Below are positions 45,259-54,016 of a DNA stretch of 64,000 nt, one piece after another; the stretch's first letter is position 1; each line of letters starts with the position of its first letter. This DNA is from Bacteroides sp. CAG:1076 (GTDB lineage: Bacteria > Bacteroidota > Bacteroidia > Bacteroidales > Bacteroidaceae): assembly GCA_000436795.1 (NCBI GenBank), contig HF993285.1, positions 39,824 to 103,823 on the forward strand, given 5' to 3'. The position numbers were made by a program, and so were the translations under genes. Under the pieces are notes generated by a model. That model saw nothing but the letters and a program-made list of their open reading frames with translations. It ran no database searches and was not told where the DNA came from.

Positions 45259-46383
45259 TTATATGCAGCCTTTGCTGGAAGGTACTTCGTAGTGATAGAT
45301 ATCTCTTCTGACTGCCATTTTAATGCTTCGCGCCAGAGCCTTGAATATGCCTTCTATCTTATGGTGCTCGTTCTGACCTTCTGCTTTGATATTCAAATTC
45401 ATACGTGCGGAGTCACTTAGTGATTTGAAGAAATGGAGAAACATTTCAGTAGGCATCTCACCAATCTTTTCACGTTTGAATTCTGCATCCCAGACCAGCC
45501 AGGGGCGTCCTCCGAAATCGAGAGCTACCTGACACAGACAGTCATCCATAGGCAGGCAGTAGCCGTATCTTTCAATTCCTCTTTTACTGCCCAGGGCTTG
45601 ATGCAGGCATTCTCCCAGTGCAATGGCCGTATCTTCTATGGTATGATGTTCATCCACTTCCAGATCACCTTTCACGCGAATAGTCAGATCTATACCGCCG
45701 TGTTTTCCGATTTGTTCCAGCATGTGGTCAAAAAATCCCAGTCCGGTACTGATGTCGCAGTTTCCGTTTCCGTCCAGGTTGAGGCGTATATAGATATCGG
45801 TCTCTTTTGTCGTACGGCGTACTTCAGCAATCCGTTCTCCGGCAAAGAGAAATTCGGTTACCTTATCCCAGTCAGTTGTAGCAAGAATACAGCAATCTTG
45901 CAGTTTCTTGTCAGTCAGTACACTACGATCTTCTTGCAGTAGAATGGCTTTACATCCCAGATTATATGCCAGTTCTACGTCGGTAGCCCGGTCGCCTATG
46001 ACGAAACTGCCGTTCAAATCATACTCCTCATTATTCAGGTAGCGAGTAAGCATGCCTGTTCGTGGCTTTCGGGTTGGCGCATTGTCTTCGGGAAAACTTC
46101 GGTCGATAAGTACTTCATCGAACGTGATACCTTCGTTGGCAAATGTTTTCATAACCAGATTATGTACGGGCCAGAACGAATTTTCGGGGAAAGACGGGGT
46201 TCCTAATCCATCCTGATTGGTCACCATGACAAACTCAAAGTCGAGATTCTGCCGGATAAAATGCAGGTTACGGAACACCTTGGGATAAAACTCCAGCTTT
46301 TCGAATGCATCCAACTGATAGTCGGTTGGAGGTTCGATGACCAATGTGCCGTCGCGGTCTATAAACAATACTTTCTTTTTCAT
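45259..46383 (-). CDS. hisB: Bifunctional histidinol-phosphatase / imidazoleglycerol-phosphate dehydratase
   Basis: 374 residues with two catalytic domains. N-terminal HAD phosphatase (about 1-165): nucleophile motif [15 protein letters not shown], and [15 protein letters not shown]-terminal dehydratase (about 180-374): [17 protein letters not shown], the metal motifs DEHHTIEDT and NEHHKIEG. They catalyse steps 8 and 6 of histidine synthesis. The gene overlaps hisC by 4 bp and ends the visible his operon hisG-D-C-B. Confidence 0.95.
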   Translation of the reverse strand: MKKKVLFIDRDGTLVIEPPTDYQLDAFEKLEFYPKVFRNLHFIRQNLDFEFVMVTNQDGLGTPSFPENSFWPVHNLVMKTFANEGITFDEVLIDRSFPEDNAPTRKPRTGMLTRYLNNEEYDLNGSFVIGDRATDVELAYNLGCKAILLQEDRSVLTDKKLQDCCILATTDWDKVTEFLFAGERIAEVRRTTKETDIYIRLNLDGNGNCDISTGLGFFDHMLEQIGKHGGIDLTIRVKGDLEVDEHHTIEDTAIALGECLHQALGSKRGIERYGYCLPMDDCLCQVALDFGGRPWLVWDAEFKREKIGEMPTEMFLHFFKSLSDSARMNLNIKAEGQNEHHKIEGIFKALARSIKMAVRRDIYHYEVPSSKGCI

Positions 46384-47429
46384 GATAATTCCGGATTATA
46401 TTGTTTTAAAGCCTCAAGCAAAGCATCGTTCTCAGGACGGGTACCGATGGTGATGCGCAAACATTCGTGACACAGGGTAACGCCGGAACGGTTGCGGACA
46501 ATGATCCCTTTACTTACCAGATAGTCGTAAATAGCCTTTGCATTGGTTACTCGGGTCAAAAAGAAATTGGCATCGGTGGGGTAGATATGAACACAGCATG
46601 GCAATTTGCCGAATTCTTTGATCATACGCGTACGTTCATTGAGCAACGACTGTACCCATCTCTGAACTTCGTAATGTTTATGCATCATCTGAATGGCTTC
46701 CTGCTGCGTAAGCCGGTTGACGTTATACGGATATTTTATTTTACTGAGTATGCCGATTATTTCAGGTGAGGCAAATGCCATGCCCAGACGGATAGCTGCA
46801 CATCCCCATGCTTTAGAGAATGTTTGAAACACAATCAAATTAGGATATTCTTTCAGTTTCCCAATCAGGGAAGGCTCATCGGAAAAGTCTATATAAGCTT
46901 CATCAACAATAACCAGTCCCTGAAACTTATTTAGCAGGGTAATAATTTCCTTATGGCACAGATTATTTCCTGTCGGGTTATTGGGTGAACAGAGGAAAAT
47001 CAGTTTGGTATTTTCGTCTGAGGCAGCCAGCAGTTCATCGGCTTTAAACTGAAAAGAATGGTCGAGCAATACTTTCCGGTATTCTACGTCGTTTACGTCA
47101 GCACATACTTCGTACATGCCATATGTCGGATCGATGGCAACAACATTGTCGATGCCGGGACGGCAGAAAGCACGGTATACTAAATCGATGGCTTCATCAC
47201 TTCCATTGCCTAAAAAGATTTGGTCAGGATTTACCTTTTTTATCAATGCGATCATATCCTTCAGTTCCCGTTGAAGCGGATCAGGATATCGGTTATTGGG
47301 AGTGTTATACGGATTTTCATTGGCATCCAGAAAAACGGAAGCCTCTTTTCCGCTATATTCATCACGTGCCGAAGAGTAGGGTTTCAGTGCCCATATATTC
47401 GGTCGTGTCAGTTCTTTCAGCGATTTCAT
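46380..47429 (-). CDS. hisC: Histidinol-phosphate aminotransferase
   Basis: 349 residues, fold type I PLP aminotransferase. Seen: YGMYEVCAD, the Asn/Asp pocket [10 protein letters not shown] and [10 protein letters not shown], the PLP-lysine motif [14 protein letters not shown] (Lys about 209) and the C-terminal Arg in LRITIGTR. It converts imidazole-acetol phosphate and glutamate to histidinol phosphate. It lies 14 bp after hisD and overlaps hisB by 4 bp. Confidence 0.95.
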   Translation of the reverse strand: MKSLKELTRPNIWALKPYSSARDEYSGKEASVFLDANENPYNTPNNRYPDPLQRELKDMIALIKKVNPDQIFLGNGSDEAIDLVYRAFCRPGIDNVVAIDPTYGMYEVCADVNDVEYRKVLLDHSFQFKADELLAASDENTKLIFLCSPNNPTGNNLCHKEIITLLNKFQGLVIVDEAYIDFSDEPSLIGKLKEYPNLIVFQTFSKAWGCAAIRLGMAFASPEIIGILSKIKYPYNVNRLTQQEAIQMMHKHYEVQRWVQSLLNERTRMIKEFGKLPCCVHIYPTDANFFLTRVTNAKAIYDYLVSKGIIVRNRSGVTLCHECLRITIGTRPENDALLEALKQYNPELS

Positions 47430-47443
47430 AACTATCTTGTCGG

Positions 47444-48727
47444 TTAAAGTTTCTCATTAAGTCGTACTGTTACAGCGTTCTTATGAGCGTCGAGATGCTC
47501 ATTGGCAGCCATAACCTGAATAGCTGGTCCGAGAACCGCTATTCCTTCACGAGTTATTTCCTGGAAGGTTATCTTGCGGATAAAGCTGTCCAGACTTACT
47601 CCACTGTAAGCTTTTGCATAACCGTTGGTTGGCAGCGTATGATTGGTTCCCGATGCATAGTCGCCCGCACTTTCAGGGGAGTATGATCCCAAAAATACCG
47701 ATCCGGCATTGACAACCTTGCAGGCTATATCCATATAGTCTTGGGTTTCGATAATCAAGTGTTCGGGAGCGTATTCGTTGATCATGTCGATTGCTTCCTG
47801 CATATCTCTTACCAGAATAAGTTTGCTCGACTGAAGTGATTTTTCGGCAAGTGCCTTACGTGGAAGTTCTGCCAGTTGGCGGTCGACTTCCATGGCTACT
47901 TTGTCTATCAATGCTTCAGAGGTTGTTATCAGCATGGCCTGACTGTCGGCACCATGTTCGGCCTGAGAGAGAAGATCGGACGCAACAAATACCGGATTGG
48001 CTGTTTCGTCGGCAAGTACGGCGACTTCCGATGGTCCGGCTGGCATATCGATAGCTACATCGCGCAAGGCCACCTGTTGTTTGGCAACCGTAACAAATTG
48101 ATTGCCTGGTCCGAATATTTTATAGACCTTCGGTATGCTGCTGGTACCGTATGCCATGGCTCCGATAGCTTGTACTCCACCGGCCTTGAATACTTTTTTT
48201 ACACCGGCGGCACGTGCAGCATATAAGATAGCTGGATGAATGTTGCCTTCACGATCGGGAGGAGTACATAGTATAATTTCCTTACATCCGGCTATCTGCG
48301 CTGGAGCGGCAAGCATCAGTACTGTAGAGAAGAGAGGTGCTGTACCACCCGGAACGTAAAGTCCTACTTTTTCTATGGCAACGGCTTTTTGCCAGCAGGT
48401 AACACCTGGTAGTGTTTCTACTTTCTTACCTTCAAATTTTTGGGCAGCATGAAACGTACGGATATTATTTAGTGCCAGCATAATAGCTTCTTTCAACTGG
48501 TTATCGACTGCTTTTTCTGCATCGTCGAACTCTTTTTCTGTTACTTCCAGTGAACTTAGTTTTACTTTATCAAACTGTTCTTCGAAACGGATAACAGCAA
48601 GATCGCCTTCTGCCTGTATTTTTTTCAGCATATCGCAAACTGTTTCGCGAATATCTTCTGTGTGCAGTGCAGAGCGTTTCAGGAGAGAGTTCCATTCCCG
48701 GCGTTCAGGATAACGTATGATATTCAT
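47444..48727 (-). CDS. hisD: Histidinol dehydrogenase
   Basis: 427 residues, zinc- and NAD-dependent enzyme for the last two oxidations of histidine synthesis. Conserved stretches: [23 protein letters not shown] (about 121-143), [43 protein letters not shown] with metal ligands Gln and His, and [10 protein letters not shown]. It is the second gene of the operon, 29 bp after hisG. Confidence 0.96.
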   Translation of the reverse strand: MNIIRYPERREWNSLLKRSALHTEDIRETVCDMLKKIQAEGDLAVIRFEEQFDKVKLSSLEVTEKEFDDAEKAVDNQLKEAIMLALNNIRTFHAAQKFEGKKVETLPGVTCWQKAVAIEKVGLYVPGGTAPLFSTVLMLAAPAQIAGCKEIILCTPPDREGNIHPAILYAARAAGVKKVFKAGGVQAIGAMAYGTSSIPKVYKIFGPGNQFVTVAKQQVALRDVAIDMPAGPSEVAVLADETANPVFVASDLLSQAEHGADSQAMLITTSEALIDKVAMEVDRQLAELPRKALAEKSLQSSKLILVRDMQEAIDMINEYAPEHLIIETQDYMDIACKVVNAGSVFLGSYSPESAGDYASGTNHTLPTNGYAKAYSGVSLDSFIRKITFQEITREGIAVLGPAIQVMAANEHLDAHKNAVTVRLNEKL

Positions 48728-48756
48728 AGCTTTGTGCGTTTTAAGAATTCATTGAA

Positions 48757-49608
48757 TTATAAAATCATTTTTTCGATGGGCAGTACCAGAATGCCTTGTG
48801 CTCCCAGGGCTTTCAGTTTGCCAATAATTTCCCAGAAACATTCCTGGTCTATTACAGTATGTACACTGCTCCATCCTTCTGTAGCAAGTGGCATGATAGT
48901 TGGGCTTTTTATACCTGGCAGAACAGCAGTGATTTCCTTAACCTTATCGGTTGGGGCATTCATCAGTACATATTTTTTATCTTCAGCAGCTTTGACAGCT
49001 TCTATCCGGAACAGAAACTCATTTAATATCTCTTTTTTCTCTGGTGTCAGGTTGGGATTACCTATCAGCAATGCTTCACTTTTCATGACAACTTCCACCT
49101 CTTTCAAGTTGTTGCTTATCAGAGTGGAACCGGAACTTACAATATCGAATATCGCATCCGAAAGTCCTATGCCGGGAGCAATTTCTACTGATCCGGTAAT
49201 GACGTGGATATCCGACTTTATACCTTGTTCTTTCAGGTAGTTTTGCAGGATGCCCGGATAGGATGTCGCAATTTTTTTACCATTGAACCATGATGGACCA
49301 CTATATTCTTCTTCTTTATGTATCGCCAGCGATAATCTGCATTTACTGAATCCTAAGCGATAGATGAGATCGGCTTTCTCGGCGCGTTCGACAAACTCGT
49401 TTTCGCCTACGATGCCTAAATCGGCAACTCCGCTTGCTACGCTTTGGGGAATATCGTCATCGCGCAGGAAAAGAACCTCAATCGGAAAGTTAGACGACTG
49501 TGTAAGTAAGGTACGTTTGGAAGTAGAAAGTTTAATATCTGCTTCAGCAAACAAGGCCATTGTATCTTCAAACAGACGGCCTTTTGATTGTACGGCAATT
49601 CTAAGCAT
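48757..49608 (-). CDS. hisG: ATP phosphoribosyltransferase, long form
   Basis: 283 residues, the long form with a C-terminal regulatory domain that binds histidine (feedback inhibition), so no separate HisZ is needed. N-terminus IAVQSKGRLFEDTMALFAEA, PRPP-binding segment ISDAIFDIVSSGSTLISNNLK (about 160-180), and the C-terminal MPLATEGWSSVHTVI region. First enzyme of histidine synthesis and first gene of the operon, directly behind the attenuator hairpin and leader peptide. Confidence 0.95.
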   Translation of the reverse strand: MLRIAVQSKGRLFEDTMALFAEADIKLSTSKRTLLTQSSNFPIEVLFLRDDDIPQSVASGVADLGIVGENEFVERAEKADLIYRLGFSKCRLSLAIHKEEEYSGPSWFNGKKIATSYPGILQNYLKEQGIKSDIHVITGSVEIAPGIGLSDAIFDIVSSGSTLISNNLKEVEVVMKSEALLIGNPNLTPEKKEILNEFLFRIEAVKAAEDKKYVLMNAPTDKVKEITAVLPGIKSPTIMPLATEGWSSVHTVIDQECFWEIIGKLKALGAQGILVLPIEKMIL

Positions 49609-49637
49609 ATTCTATCAATTTTAAATTATCGAATAAA

Positions 49638-49668
49638 AAAAGGCTTACCGTAATACGGCAAGCCTTTA
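49638..49668 (-). terminator. Attenuator hairpin of the his operon
   Basis: Minus-strand stem AAAGGCTTGCCGTA / TACGGTAAGCCTTT with one G-U pair and almost no loop, followed by seven Us. It lies between the leader peptide and hisG, so it is an internal terminator that can stop transcription before the first enzyme gene. Confidence 0.85.
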
Positions 49669-49696
49669 TATTTCTGTAACTGTACGACACATCAGC

Positions 49697-49753
49697 CTAC
49701 CGTATGTTTACGTCAGGTGCATGATGGTGGCGGATAGTCAGATTATTATTCAT
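49697..49753 (-). CDS. hisL: his operon leader peptide (attenuation)
   Basis: An 18-codon reading frame, MNNNLTIRHHHAPDVNIR, starting about 22 bases after the predicted transcription start. It holds three consecutive His codons at positions 9-11 and ends at a TAG whose surrounding sequence, TACGGTAGGCT, is nearly identical to the 3' arm of the downstream terminator (TACGGTAAGCCT). That segment can pair with the terminator 5' arm. When charged His-tRNA is scarce, the ribosome should stall at the His codons, leaving the segment free to form the antiterminator; when translation finishes, the ribosome covers it and the terminator forms. Confidence 0.85.
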   Translation of the reverse strand: MNNNLTIRHHHAPDVNIR

Positions 49754-49780
49754 ATTAGGTTTTGTTTTCTTTATTTGTGG

Positions 49781-49812
49781 CAAATATAAACTGTTTAAAT
49801 ATAAAATCCAAA
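49781..49812 (-). promoter_or_regulatory. his operon promoter
   Basis: TTTG (49809-49812), 20 bp, TATATTTG (49781-49788) on the minus strand: perfect boxes. Predicted start near 49775. Confidence 0.8.
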
Positions 49813-49858
49813 TAATTGTCAGGAAAACTTAGTTTTTGCTTTCAGTTTTCATTTCTTC

Positions 49859-51316
49859 TTAATCTTGGAGATATTTCATGGGATTGATTTCCCCATTTTC
49901 TATTTTCATGAAAACAGCTTTTGCCTGTTCAAGAAAATGTGTGTCATTGTGGAACGGTGTATTTTCCTGTTCCTCTTTTTTCAGCGATTCTGGAGAGAAG
50001 ATAGCCCCTCGTACCAGATAAGTCAGCATATCTTCATCCTGTCCGCTCCGATAATAACAGTAGGCTGTCAGATAATAATTGCCATGCATTGTTTCAGGGG
50101 CAAGTTTTTCTTGTTCCTTGAAGCAGCTTAGCGCCTGCTGCCAGTATTCATAGCGGAAATAAGCATTTCCTGCATAAGAAATTGCTTCTGCTTCGTTTTC
50201 GGCAAACAGCCGACCGTAATGAAAAGCCTGCTGAGCATCTTCTGGTTTGCCTTTAGTCAGTTGTAGTTCTCCCCTTAGCAGATATAAATCACTGTTGTGG
50301 TTATCGTATGCCAGTCCTTGTTCTATATCTTCTTCGCAAGCCTGAACATTGCCGAGTTGCAGATGCGAGTACCCTTTTTTATGATACAGAGAAGCCATCT
50401 CAAAATCAGTCAGATTATTGCTTACCGTAATTTTGTCGGCATACTCCAGCACTTTCTGATAATTTTGTGTGATAAAATATATCGACATAATTATATTCTG
50501 AATATACGGTTTCTCTGTTGTATATTTTTCTATATAAAAAAGACAGTCCAAGGCCTGTTCTATTTCGTTTTCCAGCAGTAAGGCATTACTTTTCAGCTCC
50601 CATGTAATCAGGTTGGTATCGTCTATAGCCATGGCAAAATCAATAGCCTCCATTGCCTTTTCCGGTTTATACATGCGCAGATAGCATCGTATCAGGTTAT
50701 GCCAGAAATCGATGGTATAAGGAGCTTCGTCGAGCAGGCGATTGTATAAGTTGGCTGCTTCTTCCGGATTGCCAAAGCTGAAATGATAAGACGCCAGTTC
50801 TTCCAATACTCCCAGATTGTCGGGGGCTTCGCTGACGGCCTTTTGCAGCCAGAAGTAAGCATTTTTCTTTTGATGCTCATCCATGTACAAGTGAGCGATA
50901 TCGAGCATGGTGTCTATATCCTTCTCATCCTGATAAAGCTGGTTCAATAATTCATCAGCTTCCTGATTTCGCTTTTGTGCCAGATAAAGTTCAGCCTGCA
51001 GCAATCTTACTTCATAATCGCTTTGGTCTGTTATAGAATTCAGTACTTCCTGTGCTTCGGTAGTATATCCCTTGACTATCAGATTATGGCATTTGAATAT
51101 CAATATGTCCAGGTTGTCGGGATGAAGTGACAGGCCGTAGTTTACCACCTCTTCGGATGCTCTGATATTTCCCATACTGGCATAGAATTCAGCCAATAAG
51201 GTAATTTCATCCGGTTCCAGATAAATAGTGGTATGATTGTTTATCATATCCGAATATTTAGCCAGCAGTTGCTTGAACTCCGGTTTATGAAAGATTGAAG
51301 ACAAGTCGTCCTTCAT
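49859..51316 (-). CDS. Tetratricopeptide repeat protein
   Basis: 485 residues made almost wholly of helical hairpin repeats about 34 residues long, for example EVVNYGLSLHPDNLDILIFKCHNLI, AYFWLQKAVSEAPDNLGVLEELASYHF and DIEQGLAYDNHNSDLYLLRGELQL. No signal peptide, so it is likely a cytoplasmic scaffold for protein contacts. No other domain is seen, and the partner is unknown. It is upstream of the his promoter but on the same strand, and 129 bp downstream of glnS, from which a terminator separates it. Confidence 0.85.
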   Translation of the reverse strand: MKDDLSSIFHKPEFKQLLAKYSDMINNHTTIYLEPDEITLLAEFYASMGNIRASEEVVNYGLSLHPDNLDILIFKCHNLIVKGYTTEAQEVLNSITDQSDYEVRLLQAELYLAQKRNQEADELLNQLYQDEKDIDTMLDIAHLYMDEHQKKNAYFWLQKAVSEAPDNLGVLEELASYHFSFGNPEEAANLYNRLLDEAPYTIDFWHNLIRCYLRMYKPEKAMEAIDFAMAIDDTNLITWELKSNALLLENEIEQALDCLFYIEKYTTEKPYIQNIIMSIYFITQNYQKVLEYADKITVSNNLTDFEMASLYHKKGYSHLQLGNVQACEEDIEQGLAYDNHNSDLYLLRGELQLTKGKPEDAQQAFHYGRLFAENEAEAISYAGNAYFRYEYWQQALSCFKEQEKLAPETMHGNYYLTAYCYYRSGQDEDMLTYLVRGAIFSPESLKKEEQENTPFHNDTHFLEQAKAVFMKIENGEINPMKYLQD

Positions 51317-51347
51317 AATTTGATGGTTTTTTAAAGAGATATAAATA

Positions 51348-51414
51348 AAAACGCAGATTACGCAAATTCATGTTCCCATTTGGGTATGTGTACAGTTTTT
51401 GCGCAATCTGTGTT
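51348..51414 (-). terminator. glnS terminator
   Basis: AAACGCAGATTACGCAAA (from 51349) pairs with TTTGCGCAATCTGTGTTT (to about 51414) with two G-U pairs and a loop of about 30 bases; A-rich sequence on its left is the U-tract in the minus-strand RNA. Confidence 0.7.
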
Positions 51415-51445
51415 TCTTACTTTTTATACCAGCCGGTATAAATGC

Positions 51446-53185
51446 TTATTTATTGATTTTGCTCCAGGTATCTTTCAGTGATACGGTACGGTTGAATACC
51501 AAATGTTCTGGAGTTGAATCTTTATCGACATTGAAGTATCCGATACGTTGGAACTGCAAGTAATCGAGCGGTTTGGCATCTGCAAGGAATTTTTCTACAT
51601 AGCAATCCTTCAGTACTTTCAGTGAATCTGGATTGATCATTTCTTTCATCGCTTCCAGTGCCGAGCAGTTCTTTGCTTCACGGATAGCAGCCATTTCATC
51701 GCGCGGATTTTCAACCTTCCACAAGCGGTCGTACAAGCGTACTTCTGCTTTCAGGCAATGATTGCAGCTTACCCAGTGCAATGTACCTTTTACTTTGCGG
51801 TTAGCTTCCGGCATTCCGCTCTTGGTATTCGGATCGTATTCAGCGTATACTTCTACAACATTTCCGTTTTCGTCTTTCTTGCATCCTGTACATTTCACGA
51901 TATATGCATTCTTCAAGCGGACTTCCTGTCCCGGAGTCATGCGGAAGAATTTCTTTGGAGCGTCTTCCATAAAGTCGTCACGCTCCATCCACAGCTCGCG
52001 ACTGAATTCGATAGTATGAGTAGGAGAGTTCGGGTCTTCCGGATTGTTGATAGCTTCCATTTCTTCTACTTTATCTTCCGGATAATTGGTAAGAATCAGT
52101 TTTACCGGATTCAGAACGGCCGAAACACGTGTAGAACGTGCGTTCAGGTCTTCACGGACAGCACTTTCCAGTAATGCGAAGTCATTCAGAGCATCGTAAG
52201 TAGTATAACCGATTTTATCGATAAACTTACGGATTGACTCGGGAGAATATCCTCTGCGGCGGAAAGCGCAGATAGTCGGCATACGAGGATCGTCCCAGCC
52301 GTTTACCAGTCCTTCTTTTACCAGAATCAGCAGGTTACGTTTACTCATCAAGGTATAGCTGAGGTTCAGCTTGTTGAATTCATACTGATGAGGGCGGTTG
52401 TCATCGAGGTCTTTTCCGTCTTTTACCCAGTCGACGAACAAATCGTACAGCGGGCGATGTACTACAAATTCCAGTGTACATAATGAATGTGTTACGCCTT
52501 CGAAGAAGTCGCTCTGTCCGTGTGCAAAGTCATACATCGGATATGCTTTCCATTTATCTCCTGTACGGTGATGAGGCGTTTTGACAACACGGTAAATAAT
52601 CGGGTCGCGGAAGTGCATGTTCGGATTTGCCATATCGATTTTGGCGCGAAGTACCATTTTACCTTCTTCTATTTCACCGTTGTTCATTTTTTCGAACAAG
52701 GCAAGGCTTTCTTCTATCGGGCGGTTACGGTATGGGCTTTCTACTCCGGGCTGTGTAGGAGTACCTTTTTGGGCAGCAATTTCTTCCGAAGTCTGTTCGT
52801 CAACATACGCCTTTCCTTCTTTGATGAGGCGAATAGCAAAGTCCCACAACTGCTGGAAGTAATCGGAAGCATAATATTCGTGTCCCCACTGGTAGCCCAG
52901 CCACTGTATGTCTTCTTTTATGGCTTCTACATATTCTACATCTTCTTTGGTAGGGTTGGTATCATCGAAGCGCAGATTGCATACACCTCCATATTTCTGG
53001 GCGATACCGAAGTCCATGCAGATGGCCTTAGCATGGCCAATGTGTAAATATCCGTTTGGTTCAGGCGGGAAGCGGGTTTGTATTCTTCCTCCGTTTTTTC
53101 CCTCCTTTAAATCTTTTTCTACAATTTGCTCAATAAAGTTCAGACTTTTCTTTTCAGAACTTTCCGTTACTTTCATTTCTGTCAT
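51446..53185 (-). CDS. glnS: Glutaminyl-tRNA synthetase
   Basis: 579 residues, class I synthetase. PPEPNGYLHIGHAKAIC (HIGH motif, about 41-57) and SYTLMSKRNLL (KMSKS-like, about 275) identify the catalytic core; the GlnS-type anticodon-binding beta barrels occupy the C-terminal part (about 345-570). WVSCNHCLKAEV and CTGCKKDENGNVVEVYAEYDP in the barrel region are typical of GlnS. A -7 box TATTTTTG is found at 53213-53220. Presence of GlnS means Gln-tRNA need not be made by the amidotransferase route. Confidence 0.95.
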   Translation of the reverse strand: MTEMKVTESSEKKSLNFIEQIVEKDLKEGKNGGRIQTRFPPEPNGYLHIGHAKAICMDFGIAQKYGGVCNLRFDDTNPTKEDVEYVEAIKEDIQWLGYQWGHEYYASDYFQQLWDFAIRLIKEGKAYVDEQTSEEIAAQKGTPTQPGVESPYRNRPIEESLALFEKMNNGEIEEGKMVLRAKIDMANPNMHFRDPIIYRVVKTPHHRTGDKWKAYPMYDFAHGQSDFFEGVTHSLCTLEFVVHRPLYDLFVDWVKDGKDLDDNRPHQYEFNKLNLSYTLMSKRNLLILVKEGLVNGWDDPRMPTICAFRRRGYSPESIRKFIDKIGYTTYDALNDFALLESAVREDLNARSTRVSAVLNPVKLILTNYPEDKVEEMEAINNPEDPNSPTHTIEFSRELWMERDDFMEDAPKKFFRMTPGQEVRLKNAYIVKCTGCKKDENGNVVEVYAEYDPNTKSGMPEANRKVKGTLHWVSCNHCLKAEVRLYDRLWKVENPRDEMAAIREAKNCSALEAMKEMINPDSLKVLKDCYVEKFLADAKPLDYLQFQRIGYFNVDKDSTPEHLVFNRTVSLKDTWSKINK

Positions 53186-53613
53186 AGCGTTTTCGTTTTA
53201 CACTTTTGTTTGCAAAAATAATGATTCTTTCCTGAACTACCTATAAAAGGAAGATGATACTAACGGTTAAATTATAAAATAACTTCTGTAGGGGGCGAGA
53301 GGGGATAGAGTGACTATTCAAAAAAAGATGCTGTATGCAGGGAAAAAAATCACAGACTGTTCTGCGTGTAAACCAACAGACTATAAGAGCTTGGAAACGT
53401 GAAAAAGTACTGACAAAATCTGTTTTACAAGAAATTTCAGATAATTTGTAAAAAGTACTGAATAATAATATTGTATACAAAATGTAGAAAAACTCTTGTT
53501 GTCGTTCTGTTTTAAGAAATATTTCTTATCTTTGTAATACTATTAAAGAATGAGGACTTGACAGAATGTTAGCAAAGAAAAACGCTAAACATGTTTTAAG
53601 ACATAGTTTTTTA

Positions 53614-53645
53614 TTTGTTTAGTTCAAAAAAAGCCCGCATCTTTG
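53614..53645 (+). promoter_or_regulatory. Promoter of candidate small RNA
   Basis: TTTG (53614-53617), 20 bp, CATCTTTG (53638-53645). Good match and spacing; predicted start near 53652. Confidence 0.6.
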
Positions 53646-53651
53646 TAGCGT

Positions 53652-53738
53652 TATCCTGAAAACAATCTTTTTACCTTAAAAAAAACTAATACCTATTGAA
53701 AACTTAAAAAAGCTTCTTTGTGAAAAGAGGCTTTTTTT
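53652..53738 (+). ncRNA. Candidate small RNA of about 90 nt
   Basis: Bounded by a promoter at 53614-53645 and an intrinsic terminator at 53706-53738 (stem AAAAAGCTTCTTT / AAAGAGGCTTTTT, then Us). The 55 bases before the hairpin are A-rich and encode no peptide. It stands alone between glnS and rarA. It may be a trans-acting regulator, or the end of a longer transcript from the -7 box at 53527. I do not recognise it as a known RNA family. Confidence 0.4.
53706..53738 (+). terminator. Intrinsic terminator, no gene before it
   Basis: 13-bp stem with one G-U pair (5' arm from 53706), loop GTGA-like, and a run of seven Ts. No coding gene on either strand ends here, which is why a non-coding transcript is suspected. 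Confidence 0.75.
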
Positions 53739-54016
53739 ATTGCCTTTTTGTGAGCTTTTAAGCGAAGATTTCTTTTACTGCTATTCCATTGGGGCTGGTT
53801 CCGTTCAGCTTTTTTATATAAGAAATAAAAAAATCCTTGAATTTTTGTGTGAAGACGACAGAGGGATTTTGGGGGCGTTTCTATCCGATAACTCGAAGTG
53901 TCGGTGAATATTCTTTCTAAATCCATACGTATTTGGACGAGTTTCATTATTTTTGAAAACTTTTCTCAACATAATGCAAGATACAATAAACAAGAACTTC
54001 CAAAAAATAGAATATT

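Larger units (their letters stand above)
53186..54016. other. 831-bp gene-free stretch with candidate small RNA
   Basis: No well-supported protein gene. In order: glnS promoter region; a 38-codon frame at 53335-53451 (plus) whose product contains RVNQQTIRAWKREK, like the end of a helix-turn-helix protein and perhaps a gene remnant; a -7 box TATCTTTG at 53527-53534 followed by an 18-codon frame at 53566-53622; a second promoter at 53614-53645 and a terminator at 53706-53738 that together define a short transcript; then 53740-54016 with only the rarA upstream region. Confidence 0.6.

Noticed and set aside
53241-53480. 79-codon minus-strand frame
   Set aside because: Low-complexity, Phe/Leu/Ser-rich product in A/T-rich intergenic DNA; the plus strand over the same bases gives a more protein-like fragment.
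53693-53947. 84-codon minus-strand frame
   Set aside because: It runs through an intrinsic terminator hairpin and has no ribosome site or family resemblance.
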